Shown: positions 1-8,127, counted from the stretch's first letter. The stretch: 64,000 nt of DNA from Salinigranum rubrum (GCF_002906575.1 NZ_CP026309.1:1054001-1118000), one strand, 5' to 3'. The notes: generated by a model not told the origin, from the sequence alone. A program made the numbers and translations.

Positions 1-102
1 CTCGTCTCATCTGCACCCACGTTTGCCACCGCCGCCTAAAACCGTTCCGCGAGCGGGGTGAAAGTGGAAGACGCGAACGGGACGCTCTGGACCGCGGGCG
101 GT

Positions 103-423
103 TCACGACTGTCCGCGCGGGCAGTCACGCGCGCCTTCGGAACCGTCGTCGACGGATTCGCCCGCGAGTGCCGCGTCTAGCGCCCGGAGCCTCCCCAGGA
201 CGTGTCGTCCGCGACGGACGCTCTCGGACTCGCCGTCGCGGACGGCCCGGACGACCGCCTCGGTCAGTCGAACCTCGCCGCCCTCGGCGAGAAACCGCGT
301 AGCCGACTCGACGGAGTCGAGCGTGGCGGCCGCCTCCTCGACGACCCGTTCGGGGTCTTTCCGCCGGGTTCCGTCCGCGAACGCGCGGAGGGTGCGTTTC
401 GTCCGCGCCGGTGGCGTGTTCAT
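103..423 (-). CDS. Hypothetical haloarchaeal protein, 106 aa
   Basis: Function not recognised. The protein is soluble and charged. It starts MNTPPARTKRTLRAFAD and has an amphipathic, Glu/Arg-rich helical middle with Val-Glu-Glu-Ala-Ala-type heptads and a hydrophilic tail. There is no signal peptide, membrane segment or metal motif. The ATG at 421-423 is the first good start, and the reading frame shows normal haloarchaeal third-position GC bias. It runs on the same strand as the HTH gene that follows at 558-821, but the gap of about 135 bp argues against tight coupling. A small DNA- or protein-binding role is possible, but nothing in the sequence proves it. Confidence 0.55.
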   Translation of the reverse strand: MNTPPARTKRTLRAFADGTRRKDPERVVEEAAATLDSVESATRFLAEGGEVRLTEAVVRAVRDGESESVRRGRHVLGRLRALDAALAGESVDDGSEGARDCPRGQS

Positions 424-520
424 GAGTCCACGTGGCCGCGGTCCCGTATTTGAAGCTAGGTGCCGGAGACGGTTCTCTCAGCAATCACCGAGGGGCACAC
501 GACTCCACTGCCCGACACGC

Positions 521-547
521 CCGAATCGCCCGAATCGCCCGAATCGC
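521..547. repeat. Short tandem repeat, 9-mer x3
   Basis: The 9-mer ccgaatcgc occurs three times in a row in the gap between the hypothetical gene and the HTH gene. It sits just past the stop of the HTH gene on the minus strand. No function is apparent; such tracts vary in length easily. Confidence 0.8.
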
Positions 548-557
548 AGACCGACGC

Positions 558-821
558 TCAGATAGTCAGCCGGTAGATCCGCTTTCGCGCGTCCGCGAAG
601 GAGAAGCGCGAGGTGACGGCGCCTTCCTCTTCGAGTCGCGTCAGCGCGTACCGAACGGTCCGCGCGGGCAGGAGCGTCTCCTCTGCGATTCCCTTCTGGG
701 TGAGCGAGTCCTCGTAGTCGAGCACCTTCGCGACCAGTTTCGCGCTGGGCGGGAGGTCCCGGACCGGCGCCCAGCGGTCCGCCTCTGTGCTCTGCTTCGT
801 GACGGCCTTCGACGTACTCAT
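558..821 (-). CDS. Small winged-helix transcriptional regulator (MarR/TrmB-like), 87 aa
   Basis: This is a stand-alone winged helix-turn-helix domain. Residues about 20-80 fit helix-helix-wing: LPPSAKLVAKVLDYED, then a helix with KGIAEETLLPARTVRYALTRL (recognition helix), then a wing ending in RIYRLTI. Length and pattern match the short haloarchaeal MarR-like regulators, which lack a ligand domain. It is divergent from PAN across 196 bp. A TATA-like tattat on the minus strand at about 849-856 lies about 30 nt before the ATG, which fits a leaderless mRNA. A perfect inverted repeat (824-844) lies between that box and the start codon and could be an autoregulatory operator. The target is unknown. 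Confidence 0.75.
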   Translation of the reverse strand: MSTSKAVTKQSTEADRWAPVRDLPPSAKLVAKVLDYEDSLTQKGIAEETLLPARTVRYALTRLEEEGAVTSRFSFADARKRIYRLTI

Positions 822-823
822 TC

Positions 824-844
824 GTATCTATCGTAGGGAGATAC
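824..844. promoter_or_regulatory. Inverted repeat, candidate operator of the HTH gene
   Basis: gtatct and agatac are perfect 6-bp arms around a 9-bp centre. The site lies immediately upstream of the regulator's start codon and downstream of its TATA-like box, where a bound dimer would block transcription. This is inference from position only. Confidence 0.4.
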
Positions 845-1017
845 AGAGTGATAATATTTGTTAATCTATTCTATAACCCACAAGCATCTCGCGTGCCGGA
901 GGAACGCCGTGTCTCACCCGGGGAAAACGCCCGCGAAACCGGTCCTATCGGCCGTCTGCCGGGTTCGAGATGTACCCAACCCGAAGCCTCTTAACGCCTT
1001 GCGCCTTATGCCGTGTG

Positions 1018-2235
1018 ATGACCGATACGGTCGACGACGTCGACCTCCCGTACGACGAGGAGGCTGCGTCGCAACAGGAGATGATCGAGGCGCTCGAAGA
1101 ACGCCTCGAAGTACTCGAACGGCAGAACGAGGAGATGCGGGACAAGCTCCTCGACGCGAACGCGGAGAACAACAAGTACCAGCAGAAGCTCGAACGGCTC
1201 ACGCACGAGAACAAGAAGCTGAAGCAGTCGCCGCTGTTCGTCGCCACCGTTCAGGAGATCAACGACGACGGCGTCGTGATCAAACAGCACGGGAACAACC
1301 AGGAGGCGCTCACCGAAGTGACGGAGGAGATGCGGGAGGAGCTCGAACCCGACGCCCGCGTCGCCGTCAACAACTCTCTCTCTATCGTCAAGCGGCTGGA
1401 CAACGAGACGGACGTCCGCGCCCGCGTGATGCAGGTCGAACACAGCCCGGACGTCACCTACGAGGACATCGGCGGCCTCGACGCCCAGCTTCAGGAGGTC
1501 CGCGAGACCGTCGAGATGCCGCTCGAACGCCCCGACATGTTCCGGGAAGTCGGTATCGACCCGCCGTCGGGCGTGTTGCTCTACGGGCCACCGGGGACCG
1601 GCAAGACGATGCTCGCGAAGGCCGTCGCCAACCAGACCGACGCGACGTTCATCAAGATGGCCGGCTCCGAACTCGTCCACAAGTTCATCGGCGAGGGGGC
1701 GAAGCTGGTGCGTGACCTCTTCGAGGTCGCCCGCGAGAACGAACCCGCCGTGCTCTTCATCGACGAGATCGACGCCATCGCCTCGAAGCGCACCGACTCG
1801 AAGACCTCCGGAGACGCGGAGGTCCAGCGGACGATGATGCAGCTTCTGTCCGAAATGGACGGCTTCGACGAGCGCGGCGAGATCAGAATCATCGCCGCGA
1901 CCAACCGCTTCGACATGCTCGACTCCGCCATCCTCCGCCCCGGGCGGTTCGACCGCCTCATCGAGGTGCCGAAGCCCGACGTCGAGGGACGGGAACTCAT
2001 CTTCAAGATCCATACCCGCAACATGAACGTCTCCGACGACGTCGACTTCGCGGAACTCGCGGAACTCTCCGAGGACGCCTCCGGAGCGGACATCAAAGCC
2101 GTCTGCACCGAGGCCGGCATGTTCGCCATCCGCGACGACCGCACGGAGATTTACATGGAGGACCTCATCGGTGCCTGGGAGAAGGTCCAGGCCGAGTCCG
2201 ACGAGGACAGCGACGTCTCCCGCGCGTTCGCGTAG
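1018..2235 (+). CDS. pan: Proteasome-activating nucleotidase PAN (AAA+ ATPase), 405 aa
   Basis: This hexameric ATPase unfolds substrates and feeds them to the archaeal 20S proteasome in the cytoplasm. The N-terminus (residues about 15-75) is a coiled coil rich in Glu/Leu heptads, followed by an OB-like domain. The AAA+ core has Walker A GPPGTGKT (Lys196), Walker B VLFIDEID, a second region of homology [21 protein letters not shown], and the C-terminal helical lid. The last residues AFA resemble the HbYX motif that docks into the proteasome, with Phe in place of Tyr. The ATG at 1018 is preferred over upstream in-frame starts because it gives the usual length and places the coiled coil correctly. 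It is transcribed alone, divergent from the HTH gene. Confidence 0.97.
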   Translation: MTDTVDDVDLPYDEEAASQQEMIEALEERLEVLERQNEEMRDKLLDANAENNKYQQKLERLTHENKKLKQSPLFVATVQEINDDGVVIKQHGNNQEALTEVTEEMREELEPDARVAVNNSLSIVKRLDNETDVRARVMQVEHSPDVTYEDIGGLDAQLQEVRETVEMPLERPDMFREVGIDPPSGVLLYGPPGTGKTMLAKAVANQTDATFIKMAGSELVHKFIGEGAKLVRDLFEVARENEPAVLFIDEIDAIASKRTDSKTSGDAEVQRTMMQLLSEMDGFDERGEIRIIAATNRFDMLDSAILRPGRFDRLIEVPKPDVEGRELIFKIHTRNMNVSDDVDFAELAELSEDASGADIKAVCTEAGMFAIRDDRTEIYMEDLIGAWEKVQAESDEDSDVSRAFA

Positions 2236-2256
2236 CGCGGCCGTTTTACTTTGCTA

Positions 2257-2336
2257 AGAGACGGCGAAGCCGTCTCTGCATCCCGAAAATCTCCGATTTT
2301 CAGAGACCTCGGGTGCGCTCGCTTCGCTCGCGCACC
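2257..2336. repeat. Three consecutive hairpin-forming inverted repeats downstream of pan
   Basis: Hairpin 1 (2257-2277) has perfect 9-bp arms agagacggc/gccgtctct with a gaa loop. Hairpin 2 (2285-2301) has arms gaaaatc/gattttc. Hairpin 3 (about 2311-2336) has outer arms ggtgcgc/gcgcacc. They follow a short T-rich stretch (2243-2252) just past the pan stop. A termination or mRNA 3'-end role is plausible, but it could also be a dispersed haloarchaeal intergenic element. Confidence 0.6.
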
Positions 2337-2425
2337 GCTCGTCGCAAAAAGCTCGGACAAAAACCCCCGCGAACGAGCGCCGCAGCGCTCGCTCGCGGTC
2401 GGTACGAGGTATCTCACCCCAACAA

Positions 2426-2662
2426 CTACTGTTCGCCTCGTGCCGCCTCGTGCCCTGCGAGCGACTCCTCGACGGCCCGGATCAGATCGAGCGCGTCGAC
2501 GCCGCAGACCACGAAGTCGAAGCCCGTCCCGGCGACGAGTTCCGGGACTACCGGGTCCGCGAACGTCGTCCAGTAGCCGACGACCGGGTCGCCGGCGGCG
2601 TATAACTGTCCGCGCCCCGACTGTCGGTGGAACCGACCGCGACGCCACCGACGGGGAGCCAC
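2426..2662 (-). pseudogene. Possible internally deleted remnant of an HpcH/HpaI-type aldolase
   Basis: A 78-codon frame contains AAGDPVVGYWTTFADP followed by a VAGTGFDFVV stretch. This resembles the N-terminal first strand and helix of HpcH/HpaI aldolases (a Trp-containing start, then a GFDFVV strand). It then passes straight into VDALDLIRAVEESLAG, which looks like a C-terminal helix. The family is normally about 250 residues, so nearly the whole TIM barrel with its metal Glu/Asp and catalytic Arg/His would be missing. The match rests on short motifs and was not aligned. It could instead be a fortuitous frame. Confidence 0.35.
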
Positions 2663-2699
2663 GTTCGGCCCGATCGCCGGATGGGTTTTTGACGGACGG

Positions 2700-2712
2700 T
2701 TGTATAGTACAA
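2700..2712 (+). promoter_or_regulatory. TATA-containing palindrome before the DJ-1/PfpI gene
   Basis: ttgta-tag-tacaa is a perfect 5-bp-arm palindrome containing tatagt. It ends 15 nt before the ATG at 2728, with the TATA core about 20-25 nt upstream, as for a leaderless or near-leaderless archaeal promoter. The symmetry could also serve a regulator. Confidence 0.5.
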
Positions 2713-2727
2713 TGTGGTGACACGGCT

Positions 2728-3327
2728 ATGCCAGCAAAAGACATTCTCGTGATCGTCGGCGATTTCAGCGAAGACTACGAAGTGATGGTCGCCTACCAGG
2801 CGTTGCAGATGGTCGGCCACGACGTCGACGTCGCGTGTCCAGACAAGGAAGCCGGTGACACGATCAAGACCGCGATCCACGACTTCCGGGGCGACCAGAC
2901 GTACATCGAGACACGGGGCCACGACTTCGAGTTGACCGCCTCGCTGAACGACGTCGACCCGAACGAGTACGACGTCCTACTCCTCCCCGGCGGGCGCGCG
3001 CCGGAATACCTCCGCACCCGCGAGGTCGTCCTTGAGACGGTCCGGCACTTCTTCGAGGAGGACAAACCCGTCGCCGCGATCTGTCACGGTCCGCAGATCC
3101 TCGCGGCCGCGGGCGTCCTTGACGGGTACGAACTGACGTCGCTTCCGGACGTCCGGACGGACGTCGAACACGCCGGTGCGGGCTGTACCTGGGTCGACGA
3201 GGTGACCCGCGACGGCAACCTCGTCACCGGTCAGACCTGGGAAGACCTCTCGGAGTGGCTCGCGGAACTCCTCGACCTGCTCGGGACCGAGATCAGCCAC
3301 GAGGAGCCGATTACGGCCGACGACTGA
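2728..3327 (+). CDS. DJ-1/PfpI family protein (type 1 glutamine amidotransferase-like), 199 aa
   Basis: Family members act as cysteine hydrolases, deglycases or stress chaperones. The fold markers are clear. There is an N-terminal strand DILVIVGDFSEDYE with the acidic residue that pairs with the active-site Cys. A central DVLLLPGGRAPEYLR loop follows, then the nucleophile elbow AAICHGPQIL with Cys119 followed by His. The length is typical of PfpI/YhbO. The annotated start is the ATG right after the TATA palindrome; a longer in-frame extension upstream has no protein character. It stands alone between the aldolase remnant and a small membrane protein. The exact substrate is not predictable. 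Confidence 0.9.
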   Translation: MPAKDILVIVGDFSEDYEVMVAYQALQMVGHDVDVACPDKEAGDTIKTAIHDFRGDQTYIETRGHDFELTASLNDVDPNEYDVLLLPGGRAPEYLRTREVVLETVRHFFEEDKPVAAICHGPQILAAAGVLDGYELTSLPDVRTDVEHAGAGCTWVDEVTRDGNLVTGQTWEDLSEWLAELLDLLGTEISHEEPITADD

Positions 3328-3554
3328 TCGGGGCTGTTGGACCCCGTCACCGGTCGGTCGACCGACGGAACGCGGCCGATCCCACCGCGACTCGCGACAG
3401 TTCCCGCGATCCGCTTGGACCCGGCCCCGCCGGTTCGCTCTCGACGGTGAACCGCCGGCGTGGAGTCGATCGCCGGGCGCTGGATGTCACGTTCGCGGCT
3501 GCTAGCGGCCGCGCTCGCGATCCTGACAGCGACGCCACCTCGCGCGTCCCCCGA

Positions 3555-3701
3555 TCAGAGGAGCAGGAAGACGAGGAACGGGAGGACGAACAGCGCGACG
3601 AACATGGCAACGAGGACGATTCCGTAGCCGACGCCGGTGCTCGCGAGCGTCAGCCAGGCGTCGTGGTCGAAGCCCTCCGTCTCCTCCGCGGATTCGGTCA
3701 T
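3555..3701 (-). CDS. Small single-pass membrane protein, 48 aa
   Basis: A short frame begins MTESAEETEGFDHDAWLTLA and ends in a long hydrophobic run: VGYGIVLVAMFVALFVLPFLV, then FLLL at the stop. The layout is an acidic cytoplasmic head of about 17 residues and one membrane segment of about 26 residues running to the C-terminus. It is below usual gene-caller length limits, but the composition contrast and the clean start and stop make it credible. It is divergent from endonuclease III. Function unknown; similar tail-anchored micro-proteins are common in haloarchaea. Confidence 0.7.
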   Translation of the reverse strand: MTESAEETEGFDHDAWLTLASTGVGYGIVLVAMFVALFVLPFLVFLLL

Positions 3702-3784
3702 ACGCGTGCGTCGGCGGCGGGCGAGAAAACGCTATCCCTCACCCGAACCACACCACTCATGTCTCCGCCATCGAACGTTCCCCC

Positions 3785-4468
3785 ATGGGCACCCCACGCG
3801 ACTCCAGGGAGGAACAGGTCACGGTCGTCCTCGACCGTCTGTACGAGGCGTACCCCGACACGACCATCTCGCTGAACTTCTCGAATCGACTCGAACTGCT
3901 CGTCGCCGTCGTCCTCTCCGCGCAGTGTACGGACGAGCGGGTCAACGACGTCACGGAGACACTGTTCGAGAAGTACCAGACGGCCGAGGACTACGCGAAC
4001 GCCGACGAGGCGGAACTCGCCGACGACATCTACGGCATCACGTTCCACAACAACAAGGCGGGCTACCTCACGTCGATGGGCGAGACGCTGGTCGAAGAAC
4101 ACGACGGCGAGGTGCCCGACACCATGTCCGCCCTGACCGACCTCTCGGGGGTCGGCCGCAAGACGGCGAACGTCGTCCTCCAGCACGGCCACGACGTCGT
4201 CGAGGGCATCGTCGTCGACACCCACGTGAGGCGGCTCTCGCGCCGACTCGGACTCACCGCCGAGGAGACCCCCGAAAAGATCGAACGCGACCTCATGGGC
4301 GTCGTCCCCGAGTCGGACTGGCAGCAGTTCACCCACCTGCTCATCAGCCACGGCCGGGCGGTGTGTGACGCCCGCAACCCCTCCTGCGACGACTGTGTGC
4401 TGGAGGACGTCTGTCCGTCGTCGAAACTCGACCACGACGTCGACCTCGCGAGCGGCGAGGCGTGGTGA
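3785..4468 (+). CDS. nth: Endonuclease III (DNA glycosylase/AP lyase), 227 aa
   Basis: This enzyme removes oxidised pyrimidines in base excision repair. It has the helix-hairpin-helix LSGVGRKTANVV with catalytic Lys126, the following VDTHVRRLSRRLGL with catalytic Asp145, and a C-terminal 4Fe-4S cluster loop with Cys spacing C-x6-C-x2-C-x5-C (CDARNPSC, DDC, VLEDVC). The length is normal for the family, with a short acidic tail after the cluster. The ATG at 3785 gives the conserved N-terminus (VLDRLYEAYPDT). Single gene; no operon partner is visible. Confidence 0.96.
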   Translation: MGTPRDSREEQVTVVLDRLYEAYPDTTISLNFSNRLELLVAVVLSAQCTDERVNDVTETLFEKYQTAEDYANADEAELADDIYGITFHNNKAGYLTSMGETLVEEHDGEVPDTMSALTDLSGVGRKTANVVLQHGHDVVEGIVVDTHVRRLSRRLGLTAEETPEKIERDLMGVVPESDWQQFTHLLISHGRAVCDARNPSCDDCVLEDVCPSSKLDHDVDLASGEAW

Positions 4469-4981
4469 GGACGGTTCGTCTTCGCTGCGGGTCCAGTTTG
4501 CATCCACCACGGTGAGAGCGGTGACCGGTCAGAGCGTGAGCGGAGAGTGTCTTGTGAGGACGTGAGCGGAGCGAGCGACCGGGCGGTACACGGACGCGGT
4601 GAGCCGTAGCCTCATCCCTCGCCCGAGTCGTTCACTCCCGCGCGCCGGCCGTACCCACACCCACAACTCGGCGGTGGCGCGTGACGGTCACGGCTCCGTC
4701 CGTGACCGACACGCGCGAGGGATGAGCCCCGGAGCCGCGAACGGATGTGAGCGGCGAGGAGCGCAGTCGGTTGGGGAGGGCGTGGTTGCGGGTCATCGCG
4801 CCCGTGTGTCGTGCGGTGTCCTCTCGTCTCTCGCGTTTTCCCATACCGTCCCATAGCTTATCTCTCGCATTTTCCATATCGACCCATAGCTGCGCCTCAC
4901 CTGCGCCTCTCACCGCTCGCTCCACTGTTCTGTCTCACACAGAGCAGTTACGGTCGGACTCGGCAACGCAGATCAACGCCG
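4469..4981. other. Gene-free stretch with an imperfect direct repeat
   Basis: No frame here has protein character. Between 4827 and 4891 a block of about 31 bp is repeated imperfectly with a period near 34. Both copies begin ctctcgc, contain a ttttcc core and end ccatagct. The copies are AT-richer than their surroundings. The left part carries the gagcgg/gagcgag sequences often found between haloarchaeal genes. No RNA gene was recognised. Confidence 0.6.
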
Positions 4982-5473
4982 CTAGAGCCCCGACCCGAGC
5001 ACGTACCCCGTGGCGAACCGGTACAGCCCCAGCAGCCACGCACCGAACCAGAACAGGACGTAGCCGAAGACGCCGACCCGCAGCCGCCCGCGCCACGCGC
5101 TCATGTTCTCGTGGAGTTCGTCGAGGTCGACGTCCGGGTCGGGGTCGCGGTAGAGGTTCGCCTGGTGTTTGGCCTGGAAGATGCGGACGATGCCGGTGAG
5201 CGCGAAGACGAGCATCGCGTACGCCTGCAGGCCGAGGATGGCGTGTAAGGCCGAGAGGCCGTTCAACTGTTGGAGCAACCGGGGTATCATCCACGTCACG
5301 ACGGGGACGGTGTTGAGAACCAGACCGGGGAAGATGTACGAGAGGTGATGAACGAGGACGTTCCACGTCACCGTCTCGGCGTCGATCATGATCTTCGCCC
5401 CGTAGAGGTAGAAGGGCAGACTCGACGTGACGAGGAGGGCCGCGACGGTCGCGTACGTCGACTCGCTCACCAT
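4982..5473 (-). CDS. Haloarchaeal multi-pass membrane protein of unknown function, 163 aa
   Basis: The protein has four predicted membrane segments: ATVAALLVTSSLPFYLYGAK, an IFPGLVLNTVPVVTW segment, ILGLQAYAMLVFALTGIVRI, and VGVFGYVLFWFGAWLLGLYR. His residues near the second and third segments (VHHLSY, LHAILG, KHQ) resemble the spacing of cytochrome b561-like or DUF420-like proteins, but heme binding is not shown. The ATG at 5471-5473 is the best start. It is the last gene of the minus-strand run that includes the peptide cluster; the 67-bp gap leaves open whether it belongs to it. Similar proteins occur as haloarchaeal DUFs. Confidence 0.7.
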   Translation of the reverse strand: MVSESTYATVAALLVTSSLPFYLYGAKIMIDAETVTWNVLVHHLSYIFPGLVLNTVPVVTWMIPRLLQQLNGLSALHAILGLQAYAMLVFALTGIVRIFQAKHQANLYRDPDPDVDLDELHENMSAWRGRLRVGVFGYVLFWFGAWLLGLYRFATGYVLGSGL

Positions 5474-5540
5474 TGCTATCGAGCGGGCTAGGGAGGGGAG
5501 GGGTGTAAAGGGCCCGACTTCGCCGTCGGGGAGGACGTCG

Positions 5541-6751
5541 TCACCCCTGCGGGCGGTTCTTCGGCCCGCGGCCGAGTTCGCGTCCCACGTCGGCGGAGAC
5601 GCGGACCGTCCGGGACAGGTAGTACAGCGGGTGGAGTCGTCGGGGAGCGGTCGCCACTCGTAGTCGCCCTCGGTGGGTCTGAAGGCGAGGCCGAGCGACA
5701 TCCGCGCCAGCGTGGACGCGTCGGTACACAGGAGGAGGTCGAACAGGAACCGCTCGTGTACCGACACCTCGTAGCACGGCATCGCCGGGTTCGCCGCGAG
5801 ACGGCGCTCGATGCGTCCGCAGAGCCAGTCGACTCGGCGGCTCGCCCGCGCCCGCCCGAGCAGCGACGCCGGCACCTCGACGTCGGTCAACTCGGCGACG
5901 AGACGCAGTCCGAGCAGGAGGTCACGCTCTGCCCCGGCGTCCCGTGCCCGGTCGAGGGTGACGCCCCAGTCGACTGCACAGGAGTGGACGAGCCTGGCGA
6001 CGTCCGACACCCAGCCGAGGCGTCCCCACGCGTGTTTCGCGCCGTGTCTCACGAGGGCGACGAGGCTGTCCTCGGGCGAGAGCGTCCGCACCGTCTCGCC
6101 GAAGAGCGACACCGGGTGACGCCGTGCCCAGAGCGACTCGAAGCCGTAGTCGACGGGGCGGTGCTTGCTCCCGAACAGCCAGCGCACCTCGACGCTTGTC
6201 CCGTCCGACGCCCGGTGAAAGGAGAACTCGCTGGGCGGCCGGATGACCGACGTGTCGTCCCTGATCTCCTCGACGCTCATCGACCAGTTCCGCTCCAGCG
6301 CGTACCCCATCGTCTCAAACGTCTCGACGACCGCTGGGAGGTCCGCCCGCCGAACGACGAAGTCGAGGTCGCCGTACTGCCGCGCGGTGACGTCGCCGTA
6401 GGCCATCTGCGCGAGGGCGGGTCCCTTGAACGGGACGATCGGCACCGCGGCGCGCTCGAACGCCTCGACGATTCGCGCCAGTTCGGTGGCGAGGTAGAGC
6501 CGCTCTCTCACCGCCGCCCGGTGGTCGTCGTCGAGTCGGTCCCGAACCCACGACGGCACCGAGACGTCGTCGCCGCTCACGAGCAGTCGGTGGAGGTGTG
6601 GCTCGACCGAGTGGGTCCACGCGATGTCACAGAGTGCTTCCCAGTCGGAGACCGAACCGACGAGCGATTCGATTGTCCCGCTCCGCTCCCGGGCGTGTGT
6701 GCCGGCCGCGGCCGCGACCACCCGGAGTTCGGGAGAGGCCGACCGCAGCAT
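5541..6751 (-). CDS. Nucleotidyltransferase-fold protein of a RiPP cluster (NTP_transf_5 type), needs one frameshift correction
   Basis: The central part shows the family signature VPFKGPALAQMAYGD followed by RQYGDLDFVV, the Gly-Asp-x-Asp metal site of the nucleotidyltransferase_5 family. Downstream is a helical domain with LVRHGAKHAWGRLGWVSDVARL. This family accompanies lasso-peptide operons with HPr-kinase-like genes; its reaction is not settled. The start ATG overlaps the kinase stop as TGATG, so the two are translationally coupled. After WRPLPD the frame breaks. Adding one base near 5639 restores RLHPLYYLSRTVRVSADVG and a stop at 5541, giving a protein of about 403 aa. This may be a sequencing error (see findings). 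Confidence 0.85.
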
Positions 6752-7722
6752 CAGTCCACCGCCACGTCGTCGAGGACAGCGTCCACCACTGCGGGGAGGT
6801 CGCTCCGACAGCGTCGTCGTCGCAGCGTCTTCACGGGGACCGACTGGGCGAGTCGGCCACACCGTTCGAGGTTGGCCCCCGCGCTGTCGACCCCTTCGAT
6901 CTCCAGGTCGGTGTACGTGTCCCGGATGAGCATCATGAGCGCCTCGCCCGACTGTAACGGCTCCAGTTCGATCCGCGAACCGGTCGCGAGGCTGTACAAC
7001 CGGCTGATGGGCAGCGGTTCCATCGACTCGCCGGGCACGCGGTAGAAGTGTCTGTCCAGCGTCGGCGACTGCGCCGGCAGCGGCTCCAGCGGAACCGACA
7101 GACCGGACACCGTCGCCGCGTCGAGCTTCAGGGCGGGAAAGCCCGGCTGAACGAGCGGCTTGTCGCCGTCGAACGTGATCGCCGCGACGTCGTCCGCGAG
7201 GACGCGGTAGCCCGCCCCGAGAAGCGCCAGTGCCGTCGTCGACTTCCCCGCCGTCGACTCGCCGAGGAAACACACCGCCCCGTCGCCGACCTGAACCGTA
7301 CTGGCGTGGAGGACCAGAAAGCCGCGCTGGTAGAGGAGGTGGTTGAACACCGAGCCGACCAGGTACCACCGCACCAGTTCGTCGTCGACGTCGGGTGCGC
7401 GGTCGAAGACGACCTCCGATCCGTTGCGAACGACGACGTCACCGACCTCCAGCGACAGGTAGAACTCCTCCCGGGACGCCACGGCGAGCCCGCGGTGGTC
7501 GTCTCCGGTCGGCCCCGGATGTGAGACGCTTCCCCGGCGAATCGTGACGTCCGCCGGCCCGTCGCTCGGCTCTCCCGGGAGGAACTCGGGGAGTTCGACG
7601 TCGGACCGAACCGACAGGCCGAACGCGACGTACCAGTGGGCGCCCGTCGTCGGCTCCGCTCGTGGTCCGACCGCCGTTTCGCGCTGCCCCCGAGAGGCGT
7701 GAGATGATATGTATTTGGACAT
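6751..7722 (-). CDS. HPr-kinase-like protein of the lasso-type cluster, 323 aa
   Basis: The C-terminal half carries the HPr kinase/phosphorylase fold. It has LVLHASTV, a P-loop GESTAGKST (Lys160), then GYRVLADDVAAI, the acidic pair after the P-loop typical of HprK. The N-terminal half (residues 1-130) is a beta-rich domain with little identity. In paeninodin-type lasso clusters such kinases phosphorylate the C-terminal Ser of the precursor; the precursor found just upstream here also ends in Ser. The ATG at 7722 is preferred to a GTG at 7761 because the GTG falls inside the promoter box. It is coupled by TGATG to the nucleotidyltransferase gene. Confidence 0.85.
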   Translation of the reverse strand: MSKYISSHASRGQRETAVGPRAEPTTGAHWYVAFGLSVRSDVELPEFLPGEPSDGPADVTIRRGSVSHPGPTGDDHRGLAVASREEFYLSLEVGDVVVRNGSEVVFDRAPDVDDELVRWYLVGSVFNHLLYQRGFLVLHASTVQVGDGAVCFLGESTAGKSTTALALLGAGYRVLADDVAAITFDGDKPLVQPGFPALKLDAATVSGLSVPLEPLPAQSPTLDRHFYRVPGESMEPLPISRLYSLATGSRIELEPLQSGEALMMLIRDTYTDLEIEGVDSAGANLERCGRLAQSVPVKTLRRRRCRSDLPAVVDAVLDDVAVD

Positions 7723-7758
7723 AGCTGACTCGTCCACGACCACCGGACGCGAGTTCGA

Positions 7759-7770
7759 CACATAGTAATT
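7759..7770 (-). promoter_or_regulatory. TATA-like box of the kinase gene
   Basis: Read on the minus strand this is aattactatgtg. It lies 37 nt or more before the kinase ATG (7722). The core TwACTATg is shared with the boxes before the precursor, B1 and the exporter leader ORF, which suggests coordinated expression. Confidence 0.45.
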
Positions 7771-8010
7771 CGACCGCTACTCCGACTGGCGGAGGCTCTC
7801 CTTCCGGTCGTCGGCCCACCGGAGCCGTGACGTGTCGAAACATCGGCCGACTCGGGTCGGGCCCGTCGGGTGTTCTCCTCGCTCAGCGTGGCAAAGTTCA
7901 CAGCGTCCGACAGTAGTCGCGTTCTCCCGTCCACCCCTCTTCACTCGGAAACGTCTCTCATCCGTCTGTTCGAGGTCAAAGAGACGGGTTTTCGGTCGTA
8001 GTGTGAGTGG

Positions 8011-8127
8011 TTAACTGCGATTGTACTTCCAGCCCCCTCCCCAGCGGCGGCGACGGCCCCACTGGGTGGCGTCCGCGACGGTTCCGTAGTGGTTCAGCTT
8101 CGGTTGTGTGTAGCTTTTCTGAGCCAT
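8011..8127 (-). CDS. Lasso-type RiPP precursor peptide without an acidic acceptor, 38 aa
   Basis: The translation starts MAQKSYTQPKLNHYG, continues TVADATQ, and ends in the core WGRRRRWGGGWKYNRS. The leader fits the B1-recognition motif YxxPxLxxxGxxxxxTx exactly: Tyr6, Pro9, Leu11, Gly15, Thr21, then one residue. Cleavage by B2 would fall after Gln22, with the conserved Thr at position -2. The core has five Arg, one Lys, three Trp and four Gly and no Asp or Glu. The Asp/Glu at core position 7-9 that closes a lasso ring is absent (positions 7-9 are Trp-Gly-Gly). The C-terminal Ser suits the adjacent HPr-kinase-like enzyme. It has its own palindromic TATA-like promoter 29 nt upstream and sits between B2 and the kinase, a usual place for the precursor. 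Confidence 0.85.
   Translation of the reverse strand: MAQKSYTQPKLNHYGTVADATQWGRRRRWGGGWKYNRS

Noticed and set aside
4469-4981. RNA gene or CRISPR-like repeat
   Set aside because: Only two imperfect repeat copies, no spacer regularity, no tRNA T-arm sequence and no cas genes in the window.
4982-7369. One continuous 795-codon minus-strand frame
   Set aside because: It joins the small membrane protein, the out-of-frame end of the nucleotidyltransferase and a wrong frame of the kinase. The separate genes have their own starts and stops.
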